NCBI GenBank assembly: GCA_963920665.1 | Contig: OY987268.1 | Coordinates: 23,314,501-23,378,500 of the forward strand | Direction: 5' to 3' | Length of the DNA: 64,000 nucleotides | Origin: Straminergon stramineum | Lineage: Eukaryota > Streptophyta > Bryopsida > Hypnales > Calliergonaceae | Notes under the pieces: model-generated | What the model was told of the DNA's origin: nothing | What the model saw: the letters and a program-made list of their open reading frames with translations, nothing else | Database searches by the model: none | Translations under genes and position numbers: made by a program | Shown here: positions 24,361 to 35,756 of the stretch, in pieces | Layout: the number at the start of each line of letters is the position of its first letter | Numbering within the stretch: the stretch's first letter is position 1

Positions 24361-26384
24361 GAGCATTGAAGAAAGAATAATTACGTTATTTCAAACTATT
24401 TTGTTGATATTTTTGAATTTGTAAAGCAATAAATACGAGATTCAACATTCTTCCTTACAAAAATGCTTTTGACACCAATAAGTTTTATTCTAGACATTTC
24501 ACAGACCCAAATATATTTTTGATCATTTCTATGGTTGCATAAAACCAACACATGATTTCTCTCCATAGATAGGATACAAATTTGTCAAATTTTAATAGTA
24601 GGAGAAGGATATAGCACACATTTTCTGTCATATTTGAAAAAACTTTAGGAAATATAACTTTTGATCTACCTACTTCATTGGATAATTATTATCCTACAAA
24701 AAATAACCATTATGTGCTTGTATCAAATTTTTGAAAAAATGCCTACAAAATTGACTTTGTAGAATTGTTTCTTTGAGTGACAATTGCATTGTAGAAATGA
24801 AATACATTGTCCATCAAAACCCAATTCTTTCTTATGCTACATTTTAAAAACTATAGATTCCAATACTCCACCAAATAGCTATGTAATACCAAACATTTTT
24901 TTTCAAAGAAAATTCATCAAAATAAGCTCATCTACTATAATTATTACTAAAATGACCTAGTTAATTGCAACAAATGTTAGTATGTATCCAAAAATATGCC
25001 CTAATAAATTAAAACATTGAATATATTCCTTGCCAATATATTCAATATTAGGACAATTCAATTACTGCATATGTTTGATAATTCTATCAATTAAACTTTG
25101 AGCTCTTATAAATTTTGAATATAATATTTGATCAAAACTCTTGAGAGTTTTACTTGGTCTTGCATGCAATTTGCATATTATTATGACCGAAAACTAAAGA
25201 TCACTAACATACAATCATAGTTACTAGTTATTAGTAAATTTTTTTGAGATAGTTCACCCTACCTTATAATAGTTTCTAATCGATGTTATAAATTTTGAAA
25301 TTAAGTGAATTTTTATTTAATGTATATCCATTCATGCTCATCATTGCTCCCAAAGAAACTCCTACATTTGGACCAAAAAACAATACTAAAACTAGATTTT
25401 GATTACACAAACTGTAGACAATGAAAATATGAGAGCTTATGAGAGCCTATGAGAACCTAAGGTCATTTTGGGGTACACCTATAGACAATACTTAAAATTT
25501 TCAAAACACATTTGTACTACATCCACATTGAGCATGCTAAAGGGTATTAGTATTTTCTATTTTTCTTTCATTTGACATTGAGATCTAATAAAATCAATTT
25601 ATACTTAATAATAATAACTAGATACTCAATTGCTATTTGTTACAATAATGGGTACACATATATTAACAAACTTCAATAAAATGCTCATTTCCAGGGTTTT
25701 TTGAAATTTTCAAAAAATCAAGCTTCAATTTTTTTGAAATTGCACATCAAAAGCTTGATTTTTATTACATTTGATCAAAATAGCAAAAGAAATCATTTTG
25801 AATGTCAAATCAAGTTTATGAGGGAAAAAAATTCAAAGGTACTAAAATACTTTGCATTAGTATACCATTTTCTCGATAGAGTACCCATATCAAATCAATA
25901 AATAACTAATATGGCTTGAATTTCATCCAATTTTTTAAATAAGGTAGTATGCTCTTAAAGCAACTATATAAGAGCTAATGGCCTTTTGGAGGAAGCTCTT
26001 CCTCCTTGAAAAACAATTTAGTAAATTTTCATAGGAAGTAAAATGGAATTGGCATCTAACCTAAGTCGGTTCATATTTTTTTGACCTTCATGAATTAGTT
26101 AAAAAATTTTGAAGTTGAAATGCAGTGGTCATTAAAAGCAACCACCTCTTGAAATATACATTGAAGAAAGAAAAATGTTCCTTTGAGTCATGATCACTTT
26201 TGAAGCACGATCACTTTTTTTTTTTTGGAGGAAAGGTGTTCATGAAAAGAAAAGAAAAAAAGAAACATAATTAATCCAATTTATGCAAATTGTTTTGCCT
26301 AGGAGGAAGGCTAAAAGGCACAATTACTTTTAGAGTAGACTAACTTACAAACTTGGTTTCTCTCCAACTTTTATTTATTTATTT
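24361..26384. other. Very A+T-rich intergenic DNA, nothing recognised
   Basis: Two kilobases of A+T-rich sequence without supported genes, paired repeats or simple-sequence tracts apart from short homopolymers. Confidence 0.5.
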
Positions 26385-27430
26385 TAAACCTAGAGTTTAT
26401 TTTAACCCCTAAAGGACCAATGTTCCTTCGGGGGACAAATGAGATTTTAAGCAGGTACCTACAATCTCAATTTTTTTCCTGATTTGTTGAAACTTTTTAT
26501 GAAGGTAGAAAAATTGATTAGCTTCATGGAAATATATATTTTTTTTTTCATTCAGTGCCTGGGAACAAAAGTTATGCACAAATAAGCTCAAAACAAGGGA
26601 AAGAGGGTAGCAAAAAAGTTTCAAAAATTTGAATTTTTTATATTTTATTTTCTTTCCTTATAGATTATATTTTTTTTTCTATACAGAACGCTTTGATTCA
26701 TTCCATTTGGATTTGTTATGAGAGAGTTATAGACAATCTTGTTTTAGGGGCAATTAGAGCATCTTCTTGAAAAAAGAACTTATAGGATTTATTTTTTAAT
26801 GCAATTTTTACAATTTAAAAAAAAAAGTCCATATGGTTTCATCTTCTTTCTAGAACAATCTCACCATTGGGATTAGTGCATTTTAATTCCATCTTAGAGA
26901 TATTAATAATTTAGATTTTCCTTCTATCTTGTACCTCTTCTACTTAACAATTTTTTAAAGAATAAAAATTAAATTTATTTGTATTTTCTTTTTTTTCCTA
27001 GACTCTCAACTCAATTCTCCACCATAAAGATTTAAAGCTCAAAACTCTATAGTGCATAAAATCAAAGTTAAGAAGGTTCAAAGTCAAATACCCTAGTCCC
27101 ACAATATGTGGAAAAACTTGTTTTCTTCACTTTAAATGCAGATATCTTGCAATTTATGTGGTCAAAATTTCTGAAATTTTTTCCACACATTTTCATACTA
27201 GTTTGGTGTAAGATCATATGGTCAGATGTGCAAAAAATACAATTTTCAATTTTTTTTACTCTTTGCTCTAAAAATTGGCAGTTTTGAGTGTTTTTTTTTC
27301 AGAGAAAAGGCCTTGGTCCTTTGGGGATTAAGAAGAGACCAAGAACAAATGGAATGAAGTTGAGGGCAAAGTCTTGGAGACAAAGAAATAAACAAAACAA
27401 CCCAAGGGAGCAACAACTAAGGCATATGAC
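26385..27430 (-). mobile_element. Retroposon fragment split by a TTAA element
   Basis: The left piece (about 26385-26405, 'aaacctagagtttatt') and the right piece (about 27332-27380, 'accaagaacaaatgg.atg') match two adjacent stretches of the retroposon at 49059-49110 ('gaaacctggagtttattcc' then 'accaagaacaaatggcgg'). They are separated here by family A copy 3. The right limit is uncertain. Confidence 0.6.
26402..27331 (+). mobile_element. TTAA-flanked element, family A copy 3
   Basis: A 930-bp unit starting TTAACCCCTAAAGGACCA and ending GGTCCTTTGGGGATTAA. It is collinear with copies 1 and 2. It supplies the uninterrupted site used to define the nested family E insertion in copy 2. It sits inside a retroposon fragment. 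Confidence 0.87.
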
Positions 27431-28604
27431 CCATTTCCAACTACTTAACCAATTACACATATATGGAACATGGGATTCTTAAGTGGAGAAATTCTCCTAT
27501 GTACAGAAATAGAGTTGCGAAGGATTCCATATTTTCCCATAATTTTATTTCCTTAAGCATAATTACTATGAATTTCTTAGCTCAAGATTCTGTTGGACCC
27601 ATATTGGTCACATAGATTTCCCTATCTCCAACCAAGGGCTGGTTGCAAAATCGACCAAGGGCTAGTTGCAATACTGACAATCTTGTAGCCAATGATCATG
27701 TGCCCCAACTACATTGGGAACTGCGCTATAATTAATCACTACTCCTGACTACTTGATTGGAAAGAAAAATAGTCTACATGGCAGAAATGGGGGGTGATCG
27801 GATAGGGGTTGCCTCCTACACACAAAGGGCGGTGATCCTCAAGTGCCAAGTGACTACCCTACCTATTTTCTCCAACTTTTCCATCTCTGAAAAGCATGCC
27901 CTGAGTTGACCAACAAATAGCTTCTCCAAAGTACCTAACTTACATAGCAAATCTGAGTGGTAATAGGCTGATCTACCTTAATAAAGTTCCACATTAAATT
28001 AATGAATGAAAGTCGGTCAATCATCCGTCCTTCAATATGAAAAAAGGCTGTTTACCTAACTAATCATCCAAAGGACACTTTTAGACCCTCACTCTCAGAG
28101 TTTCAGTTGCTGTCCTTCACAAACTTAACACACTGATTCTACTTAACTTACAGCCAGAGACCGTTTCATTACTGTACTGACAATAAAAAAAACTTCAACA
28201 AAACAAGGGACCAATGAATGACTGTAAATTTGGAGGGACTGCTGCTTCCTGGCCCGTATAGATTGTATCATGTAAGTTATTAGATTGTAATTTCAGTGAT
28301 ATATATCTCCCGTCCTTTTAATTTCCTTTAAAAAAATTAAAATTGATTGTATCTCCCCAAACAGAAACAAAACAGTTGTAACTCTGGACTGGATGAAACC
28401 ATCCTTCATCAATTCCATCATTTTTCCGAGAAAGCTTGACACGCTTGGCAATTTGTCATCTCGGTCTTGTACCTGGCTTTAGAAATCCCCACAATTGACA
28501 ACCAGTGGGCGGACTTCACGATAAAACAGCCCATTACAGACCAAATGGGGGATTTTGCCCTCTTGTCATTTCTGAAATTTCCTACTTTTTTTCCAGAGAA
28601 AGTC
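27431..28604. other. Intergenic DNA, one isolated MITE end
   Basis: No gene seen. At 27959-27978 'aataggctgatctacctta' matches, in reverse, the terminal sequence of the TA-flanked MITE at 31075, so a lone or decayed end of that family lies here. Confidence 0.45.
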
Positions 28605-28745
28605 TAAGGTAGGAGGCTCTTGAAGTGTCCGGGTTCTAATTGCAAATCCTATCTAGGAATGAATGACATATTGTTTGCAATATCTATTATTGTCAAAGAT
28701 GAGTTAGGTAGGCTTAAATGGACACTTCAAGAGCCTCTTACCTTA
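28605..28745. mobile_element. TA-flanked hairpin MITE (141 bp)
   Basis: The left arm TAAGGTAGGAGGCTCTTGAA... and the right arm ...TTCAAGAGCCTCTTACCTTA are inverted matches over about 25 bp with one mismatch. TA is present at both extremities. The interior is 90 bp and non-coding. Confidence 0.8.
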
Positions 28746-29429
28746 GTGATAGTAATGTCAGCAATGCATTTTGGGATCCAAGCTTCCACGAACGTAATGC
28801 TCTTTGTGTTCAACAATCACTTGTGGTTGCTCCCAAAACTTGAGCATGTGCTTTGGGAGGCTTTTACGGACCATGCATGGGTGGTGTGGTTCAAAGCCAC
28901 AAATTAAACGGAGTGAGTTGTAAGTTATCCAAATACAACTGAGACCTTCCTGAAACGCTTTCATTGATAAAACTTGGTTACAAACTAGGTTCTTTGGGAC
29001 TAAGAATTAGGTCGAGGCTCTCAATTCACTGGAAGTTAGCTCTTCCCAAGATTGGTCAGTTTAACTGATCGATTTGGGGGTGAGTTTTCTCCGCTTGTGG
29101 TCCCTTGCTGGGTGTTTGTTCTGCCTTTTAGTCCGGTTTTTGATAGCTGTCTGAAAATGTAAAAAATGTGGCCAGGGACTTGTTCCCTTGGTTTGCTATA
29201 CCTTTTCCTCTATCAATAGAAATTGTCCATGTGTTTCAAAAAAAACACCTAGAAATAAAACATTGCCAAGCGCTAATTTGATAGAAGAAATGAATGAATG
29301 GCGAGGCTAAGTTTTAACAATCTAATCATTCATTTGCTTACCTTCGATTTGGGGCCATGAAATTGGACAGTAAGTTAAGTTTGTTCCCATTTTCCATCAC
29401 CAACCAAGTTGCAAATCTGCATTCATAAG
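28746..29429. repeat. Intergenic DNA ending in a retroposon 3' end
   Basis: From about 29125 to 29250 'gaaaat.taaaaaat.....ccag.gac.tgttcccttggtttg' followed by 'gaaattgtccatgtgtttcaaaa' matches the host retroposon around 48985-49340. Reverse or partial copies occur near 34795-34858 and 35046-35074. The shared fixed 3' end followed by an A-run is typical of LINE/SINE-type elements. No gene is seen in 28746-29100. Confidence 0.5.
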
Positions 29430-29692
29430 GAAATCCATACCTTAAGTTAGATTGTTTGTTTTGTTTTGTTTATTACGTTGAGATCTCATGGACCATGTGT
29501 CCCTTGGCTACATTCTTGGTATTGTCGAAAAGCCCTCAACGAAGAGGGGTGCATGAGCTTTCTGTCATGGCGTTATGACTTGCAGAGTGAAAGTTATTGA
29601 ATTTCAAAGTTTTAATGAATGAAAAAATTAGGAAATTACTTTTACTTTAATTTTGACTGTGGTAACAACACAGGGCACACTACTGTAGTTAG
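29430..29692 (+). repeat. Dispersed repeat, family F copy 2
   Basis: Begins 'gaaatccatacctta' and ends near 'caacacagggcacact'. Collinear with the copies at 48509 and 51631. Confidence 0.65.
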
Positions 29693-29929
29693 CTTGAAAT
29701 CTCTACAATGACAACTTTAGTGACCAAATCCTGTGCACTCCAAGTTATTGCATTTTTTTGTTAGAACTCGCCTCCACACCCATCACTTCCTTTTCTTCTG
29801 TCTGTGACACTCAGGGGTTAAGTTAAGAGTTACAGAATCTAATCGATCATTCATTAACTTCCCTTCGATGTGGGGCCAACTAATTGAACAATACGCTACC
29901 ATTTTTTTTCCCCATCACCAACCAAGCTG

Positions 29930-30440
29930 ACTCTGAGTGGAGACTCTGAGAGTCCCTGGTGACTCAGAGTTTTTTTTCTTGCCCTTTCAATTGTTGTTGG
30001 TTGTAAGGTAAAACAGCCCATTGCGGTCAGAATTAGGAGTTCATTCTCATGCCATGGCTGAAATTTTTTCATTTTTTTCCCACATAAACAAAAGTTTGAG
30101 AAACAGTGAGAGCATTTGAAATTTTTTTTTTTTTGACAAAGTATGAATTTGCTATGAATTTTTGAAGTGTTCAGCCCATCATGGCCCATAAGAGTCTGTA
30201 GACTACCCCAGAACCAACAAAATTTGTATCCATCATGCTCATCTTACACACCTAAAGCAGTCACAATAATTTCTAATGTGAAAGGCCTAAAAAAGTCACT
30301 TCCTACAATGAAATTACACTGAAAAATTAGAAATTCCTAGTGCAGTCACTAATCACTCCATTACTATCAGATAAGACATTGATTGTGGTCCAAATCTCAT
30401 TTACTAATAAAATCCATGATAGGGTCTGAAAAAACCCACA
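29930..30440. repeat. Dispersed repeat, family H copy 2
   Basis: Diverged match to 4269-4860; see the shared words there. A further partial match ('aaaacagcccatt', 'tttctgaaatttcctac') starts near 28520. Just upstream, at about 29810-29821, 'cactcaggggttaa' looks like an isolated right end of a TTAA element. Confidence 0.5.
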
Positions 30441-31074
30441 ATGGGGTGACTTGCTAGGTGACCACTATGGGTCATCTGACCACAATGAGCTGATTTACCT
30501 TAAGTTAAGGTCTAGCAGTATCATACTGTCCAATTTTTTTCCCCATCCTGCACAGGCAAAGTCCAGATCTTCTGCTGTTGCAAACTTACTGACACTTGTA
30601 CGTGGGCAGATCTGTTGGCAGTGTGGTGGTCAGTTGGTAGGACTCCCGGACAGGGCGACATCACTCTGGATCTGGTGTCACCAGGTTCACGAACTTAAGT
30701 TAACATATTGGCACTCCATGAGATTTTTTTTCTTTCTTCTAGAACTTGTACTTGGTCTGCAACTATCCGAAGTTAGGTTAGTGAATGAGGCGTGGGGAAT
30801 GAGGCAGGTTATGGTATTAAACAACTAACATAAAACTCAAGTAATTAATGCAATTAGGGAGGTAACCAAACCTACCTTACTAATAGCAAATCGCAATTGG
30901 ATTTTGTCGCGCCATGGAAGGTACAATGAGGATGATGGAGCATTGGTAACATTGTTTATCAATGTAAACCATTCTGCACTTGGAGATTGCCGAAGATAAT
31001 CTCTTCCTGAATTCTTAGGAGTGAATTTAGTGTAATGAGCAGAAAGTCATTGGATGGCTGAGAAGTTGCAACAC
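30441..31074. other. Intergenic DNA, no gene seen
   Basis: The 125-codon frame at 30451-30828 contains long hydrophobic runs translated from T-rich DNA and has no family resemblance I recognise. I do not call it a gene. Confidence 0.45.
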
Positions 31075-31506
31075 TAAGGTAGACCAGCCTATTTTCACCC
31101 TGATTCACAATCTGAGTATATTAGGACCAACTTTAGGAGGGGCACATATTTTTCAGAGGTGTGCGCATGTTTCATGAATCAAACCCAAGTGGAATTATAA
31201 TTTTCTGATAAAAATTGTAATTTCTATCAATTTTTAAAGTGGTTTGCCCTAAATTACAAAACCGCCACTAGACTAGAGTCATAAATGTCCTATCCTAAAC
31301 TTGTTAGCACCATTACATGTATCTATTAGCACTGGAGTATCCACCAATCAAAGGTTGACACGTTACCCAAGTTGGAATTAATGCTTTGAAATTATCATAA
31401 TATTGAATGGATTTGGATGAGTTTTATGGTGGAGATGGGGCCAAAAATAGGCCAAAAATAGGATGGTGGTTATAGGAAGTTGGTAGAAATGGGCTAGTCT
31501 ACCTTA
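31075..31506. mobile_element. TA-flanked MITE (432 bp)
   Basis: The left end TAAGGTAGACCAGCCTATTT and the right end AAATGGGCTAGTCTACCTTA are inverted matches over 20 bp with two mismatches, and TA is at both extremities. The first seven bases are shared with the 141-bp element at 28605. Non-coding. Confidence 0.72.
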
Positions 31507-33375
31507 ACTGAGGAAGAAAAAAATAGGCCCCTTCTTCCCCTCAACTTGCCACCTAGGTTGAGTAGTCCGAGAGAGTCGGATTGATTTTTTTTTTCCTTAT
31601 GGATTTTCCATTTTCCTTTGTTCTTTCTTTTTTTTAAGCTAGACCCCTTAGCATTGGTTACTAATGTTATGTTGTTGTCCTTGTGGTTGTTGCACATACC
31701 TAGACTTGTTAGATTTACAATCATTTGTTGTTTTAAGAGGATGGCAAGTCATAGAACAATTTTTCCATGTATCTTAGTCAACTCATTTTTTAATAAAAAA
31801 GACACATTACAAGTGATCAAAGCAAAAACATATAGCTTCCCATACTTGTCTTCAGGGGAGACTATTTTGGTCCATTTGGATTTTAATGTGTCTCTCTTTA
31901 ACTCCCTACAAATTGCAATTTTTTGTAATAAAATTTCTTCATTTCTCGATGTGCTTGAACTACAAGTGTCTTGAATTTGGTGTCATTGTTAAAAAGGCAA
32001 AATGATATGTAAGTATGGGATTTTCTATTTTTCTTTTGAAATGGTTATACATTCTATGTGATCTAATTTTTTATGAGATCATTGCTTGTAAGAGCATCCA
32101 AATAAGGATTTGAACATGGGTCCTATTATTAAGTACAACAAGCTTTAATTTATTGAATCTCATTGGTAGTCATAAGGGGATTCTAGATACTTTGAGAATG
32201 CATTTTTGAACTCTACATGGGTAAATTTAAAAAATTCAAATTGCCATAAATAGGTGTATCCAAAATTGCCTTTAAGCTCTTATGTATGGAACTTGTACAT
32301 TTAGGTATGAACTTAGGTAGGATGGTTTTGCAAACATGTCCCAAGTAGGTGCAATACCTTAGTTACAAAACAATTGTGATCATTTCTTGGCCCATCCATT
32401 CATTAAGGCTCTAAATCCTCTAATGTGTCCAATTACCCCATAAAAGACCAAGTGATCATTCAACATACATGCGAAATCTAGGATAGGTTTATAGAAAGTC
32501 AATCTCGAACAAATGTTGATGAAATTTGACAAAAGATGGGGATGTTCACTTCCTTAGTGGGAGTAAAAAAAATTCAATTAGATGACTCCAATCAAAGTTA
32601 TATTGTCCAAAAAAATCCACACACCACACAATTCTGGAATCTTTTGCTAAATTCTTTATACATATATAATGTGCATGTGCAAAAATCTCACTCCAAGAAT
32701 GATCAAAACTCTACTAAGCTTTTCATTCAAGCTTTAGAAAATGTATTTTCTACTCCCTTTGTCTCAAAATAAATCCATGGTCTCTAGCCAAGTCTCTAGT
32801 GAGAAACTAGTCACAATACCACAAATTCATTTTGAGATAGAGGGAGTAGTAATTGTAGATGCTATTATCTTGAAATCTATACTCTCAAAATTCTTGAATT
32901 TTTTTCTATATATTACAAATATTTGTCTCTAAGTTCTGAATGTTTGGATTTAAAATCTTAAAAAACCCAAGCATGTAGCCAATTTACTCGACCACTTTGT
33001 ATTGCTGAGTGATTTAGAGTAAGATAGGCCTCTTATTTGCCTTAGAATTTTGGATGTGTGTAACTAATAAGATTTAGTAGTCAATAGTGTAAAGAGTCAA
33101 TTTTGCGTAGAACAAAAATTTTACTCAAAAAGGGCTCAAAGTTTGTTAACCATATTTTGAAGGAATGAAAATGTTTTTTTACTTCAAATGTCATTGTTCA
33201 ATCCACATGGTCAAATGGATTGTAATTATTTTTCAAATTTTGCCATAATGATCTACTACACTTTTGTATGATTGAAGTTAAAAAGATTGTTTATATTTTC
33301 AATCCTAATCAATGCACCAAAAAATGGTATTTTTTGACAATTTACCTTGTGAAAATAGCCCCAATGTTTGAGAAT
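31507..33375. other. A+T-rich intergenic DNA with old repeat remnants
   Basis: The 118-codon frame at 31618-31974 has no recognisable motifs. Around 33120-33375 the words 'aatccacatggtcaaa' and 'ttttgtatgattgaag' suggest a decayed 3' half of the family A superfamily. Confidence 0.4.
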
Positions 33376-33600
33376 TTAATCCCTAAAGTCCCTAGATTTC
33401 CCTTGGGGAACTCTTGAAGATTCAATCAAGCACCTACGATCTCAAATTTTTGCAAGATTTTTTGAATTTTTTTGCAAGATAGGAAAACTAATTAGCTTTC
33501 TATAATTATAGATTTCAATTTCAATCAGTGCCCACGAACAAAAGTTATACCACTAGAAGCCAAAAAACAAGCAAGGATAGGCAATGAAAAAAGTCCACGA
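33376..33600 (+). mobile_element. Truncated family A-like TTAA element
   Basis: Begins TTAATCCCTAAAGTCCC and continues with diverged family A words ('ccttgggg', 'acctacgatctcaa', 'attagctt', 'gtgcccacgaacaaaagtta'). The match stops at about 33600, so only the 5' part remains. Confidence 0.6.
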
Positions 33601-34234
33601 AAAGAAATAATTACCAATACTATCCAAAGGAAATAAACCTTCGGGTCAAACCGACCACTTAATATGACAAATAGCCATTTCAACATGATGTAACATCTCA
33701 CCTAAAGCTCTGTCATTTTTCTTGCTTCAATCCTGATCTCGATGAAAAGAGTAAAGAGTGACCGATGCTTGTTGTCACCGAGAAACTTTTTACGAGTAGA
33801 TATTTTATGACAGTGAACCTTGTGAAAATTAATTTTGCTCAGCCAGCCCACTGAGTGACTCCTTTCAACCCCTAAAGGCTATCTATATAAAGTACATCAC
33901 AACTTCATAATGGAAACGGGAATGCAATAAATCACCATGGACCTTCTGACTCCAGGAATTTCTTCCTTGCAAAAACTTACCGAAGAAATGCATTTCATTT
34001 GTTTAAAAAGAAAAAGAAAAACTGACCGAAAATCGTGTTTTTTGCCAATATTCCAGGAGAATCGCTTGGGTAGTTCATTGTTAGCCAATGGAATCGGGAA
34101 AAAAAATGGTTGCAATTTGGAAACATTGGAGAAAACCTGGTGAAAAATCTACAAAATTTATATTTTGGGTAAATAAATAGAGAAAAAGCAGAGAAAAAGT
34201 AGAGAAAACAACCGGTTGTAAAAACGATTGAATA
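33601..34234. other. Intergenic DNA, no gene seen
   Basis: No supported gene; short frames here overlap on both strands without recognisable motifs. Confidence 0.4.
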
Positions 34235-34591
34235 TTAATTCGAGGCGGATGTTTTTTGTTTGATGAATGACACGAAATTCTCTTAGGTAGGACAAAAGTG
34301 CAACTATTCATCCTCGAAATTAGGGGTGGAAATGGAAGATCTTCTACAGTAGTTTGATTCACAATGAGTAATTTAAAAAAAAAAATTTGAAACAAAAGGA
34401 CGACTCCATTGAAAGGAACTTAACACCTAACCAGAGGAAAAGAATCCCAGCAAGCCTTTTTTTCAAACTCAGACTGCTAAACACCCAAAGCCAAGCCCAA
34501 TGAGTATTTTTGATTTTTTTAAAGTAGATGATGTCACACAATTCCAAAATGGCTGATTTTCACTATCACCAGCCCGGCGTTCAAGGGTTAA
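34235..34591 (-). mobile_element. TTAA-flanked MITE, family B copy 4, with an insert
   Basis: A reverse-oriented family B copy with TTAA at 34235-34238 and at 34588-34591. It is longer than other copies because about 120 bp are inserted near 34377-34498. The flanking word CAATGAGTA occurs at both sides of the insert, consistent with a 9-bp target duplication, and an A-run follows the left duplicate. Confidence 0.7.
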
Positions 34592-35190
34592 TGAGAATTA
34601 ATGGAGAATAGCTGGTCAAACTTAAATAAATATCTGGAACTCTGGTAGGCTTACTGTTTCACAAGGGCCATTGAAATGTCCCATTCCCAAAGGCAACTCC
34701 AACAGCAATATCTGTGCAAGGGGGTACCTTACAATCCATTTGATAAATTATTGCAAATGTAATTGCACACATCATTGATGCTTTTTAAAAAAAAATTTAA
34801 CACATGGACAATTTCCATTGATAGAGAAAACAGTACAAAGAACCAAGGGAACAAGTCCATCATTGATGCTTTGAGTGGGCGCGCTTTTGCAAACATCATA
34901 AGTTAACTTATTGAGAAACCATAAAAGAGAAAGGGTCACTCACTGGCTGAGGCTGTTTTGTCAACACTGTGGACTACCATTATAATGTGACTTGTCATTA
35001 ATAATGTTGAAATTGGGACAAAGGAAGAAACCAGAACTTGTAAACCTGGAAATTGTCCATGTGTTTGAAAAAAAAACCCCAAAAAACCCACTTGTGAACC
35101 CACTAAGTTAAAATGAAAATGTTGTGTTTTCAGAGGGTTGAATGACAATCGACACAGTGCCCACACAAAATAGTCAGGCAGACATTTCAA
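34592..35190. other. Intergenic DNA with retroposon 3'-end fragments
   Basis: A reverse copy of the 'gaaattgtccatgtgtt' retroposon tail lies at about 34795-34858 and a forward fragment at about 35046-35074. No gene seen. Confidence 0.45.
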
Positions 35191-35756
35191 TTATCCCCTA
35201 AGCGCTCTGATGTCCATTTTCTGGACGATGAATAGATTGAAACTCATAAATGATTGGAAGAAAGTTATTATATTTGTGGAGATACTCTATCAAGTCGTTG
35301 TCCTATCTAAGGGTTGGATTTGGTGTTACTAGAGTACATATTTTTCTAAACTTACAAGTTTGCAAGGATGTCAGGTGGTCAAATTGCATTGACTTTAGTT
35401 CAAAATTGAATTTGCCAAAATAAGGTCATAGATTTGAAGAACATAAAAAATTTCAAAAAATCACCATATGAAGAGGACCTCACTTCAAAGTCATTCCAAG
35501 AAAATTTTCTCAAAAAATGACAATTTTTTGCTTGTAATTGAATTAAAAAGGAATTTTGGAATTTATCTTCCAAATTTTATTTTAAAAATATTGGTGATAG
35601 CATTGGTGAATCTAACTATATAGATGGAATCTACAAATCAAATTCTACAACTTCTAATTGTATATCAATTCCAAAATATGCTTCCAAATTACACTTAATA
35701 ATGATTTTTTCTCAAGTCGTCAATTCTAGAGATGATTATGGATGTTTAGGGGTTAA
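35191..35756 (+). mobile_element. TTAA-flanked element, family C copy 2
   Basis: A 566-bp unit from TTATCCCCTAAGCGCTC (left TTAA mutated to TTAT) to GATGTTTAGGGGTTAA. Collinear with 9673-10342. Its right end shows the uninterrupted sequence into which the CACTA MITE went in the other copy. A C10 tract follows within 4 bp. Confidence 0.78.

Noticed and set aside
28620..28907. 95-codon plus-strand frame
   Set aside because: Its first third is the hairpin MITE at 28605-28745 and the rest has no recognisable family.
30451..30828. 125-codon frame with hydrophobic runs
   Set aside because: The hydrophobic residues come from T-runs in A+T-rich DNA; no family resemblance or gene context.
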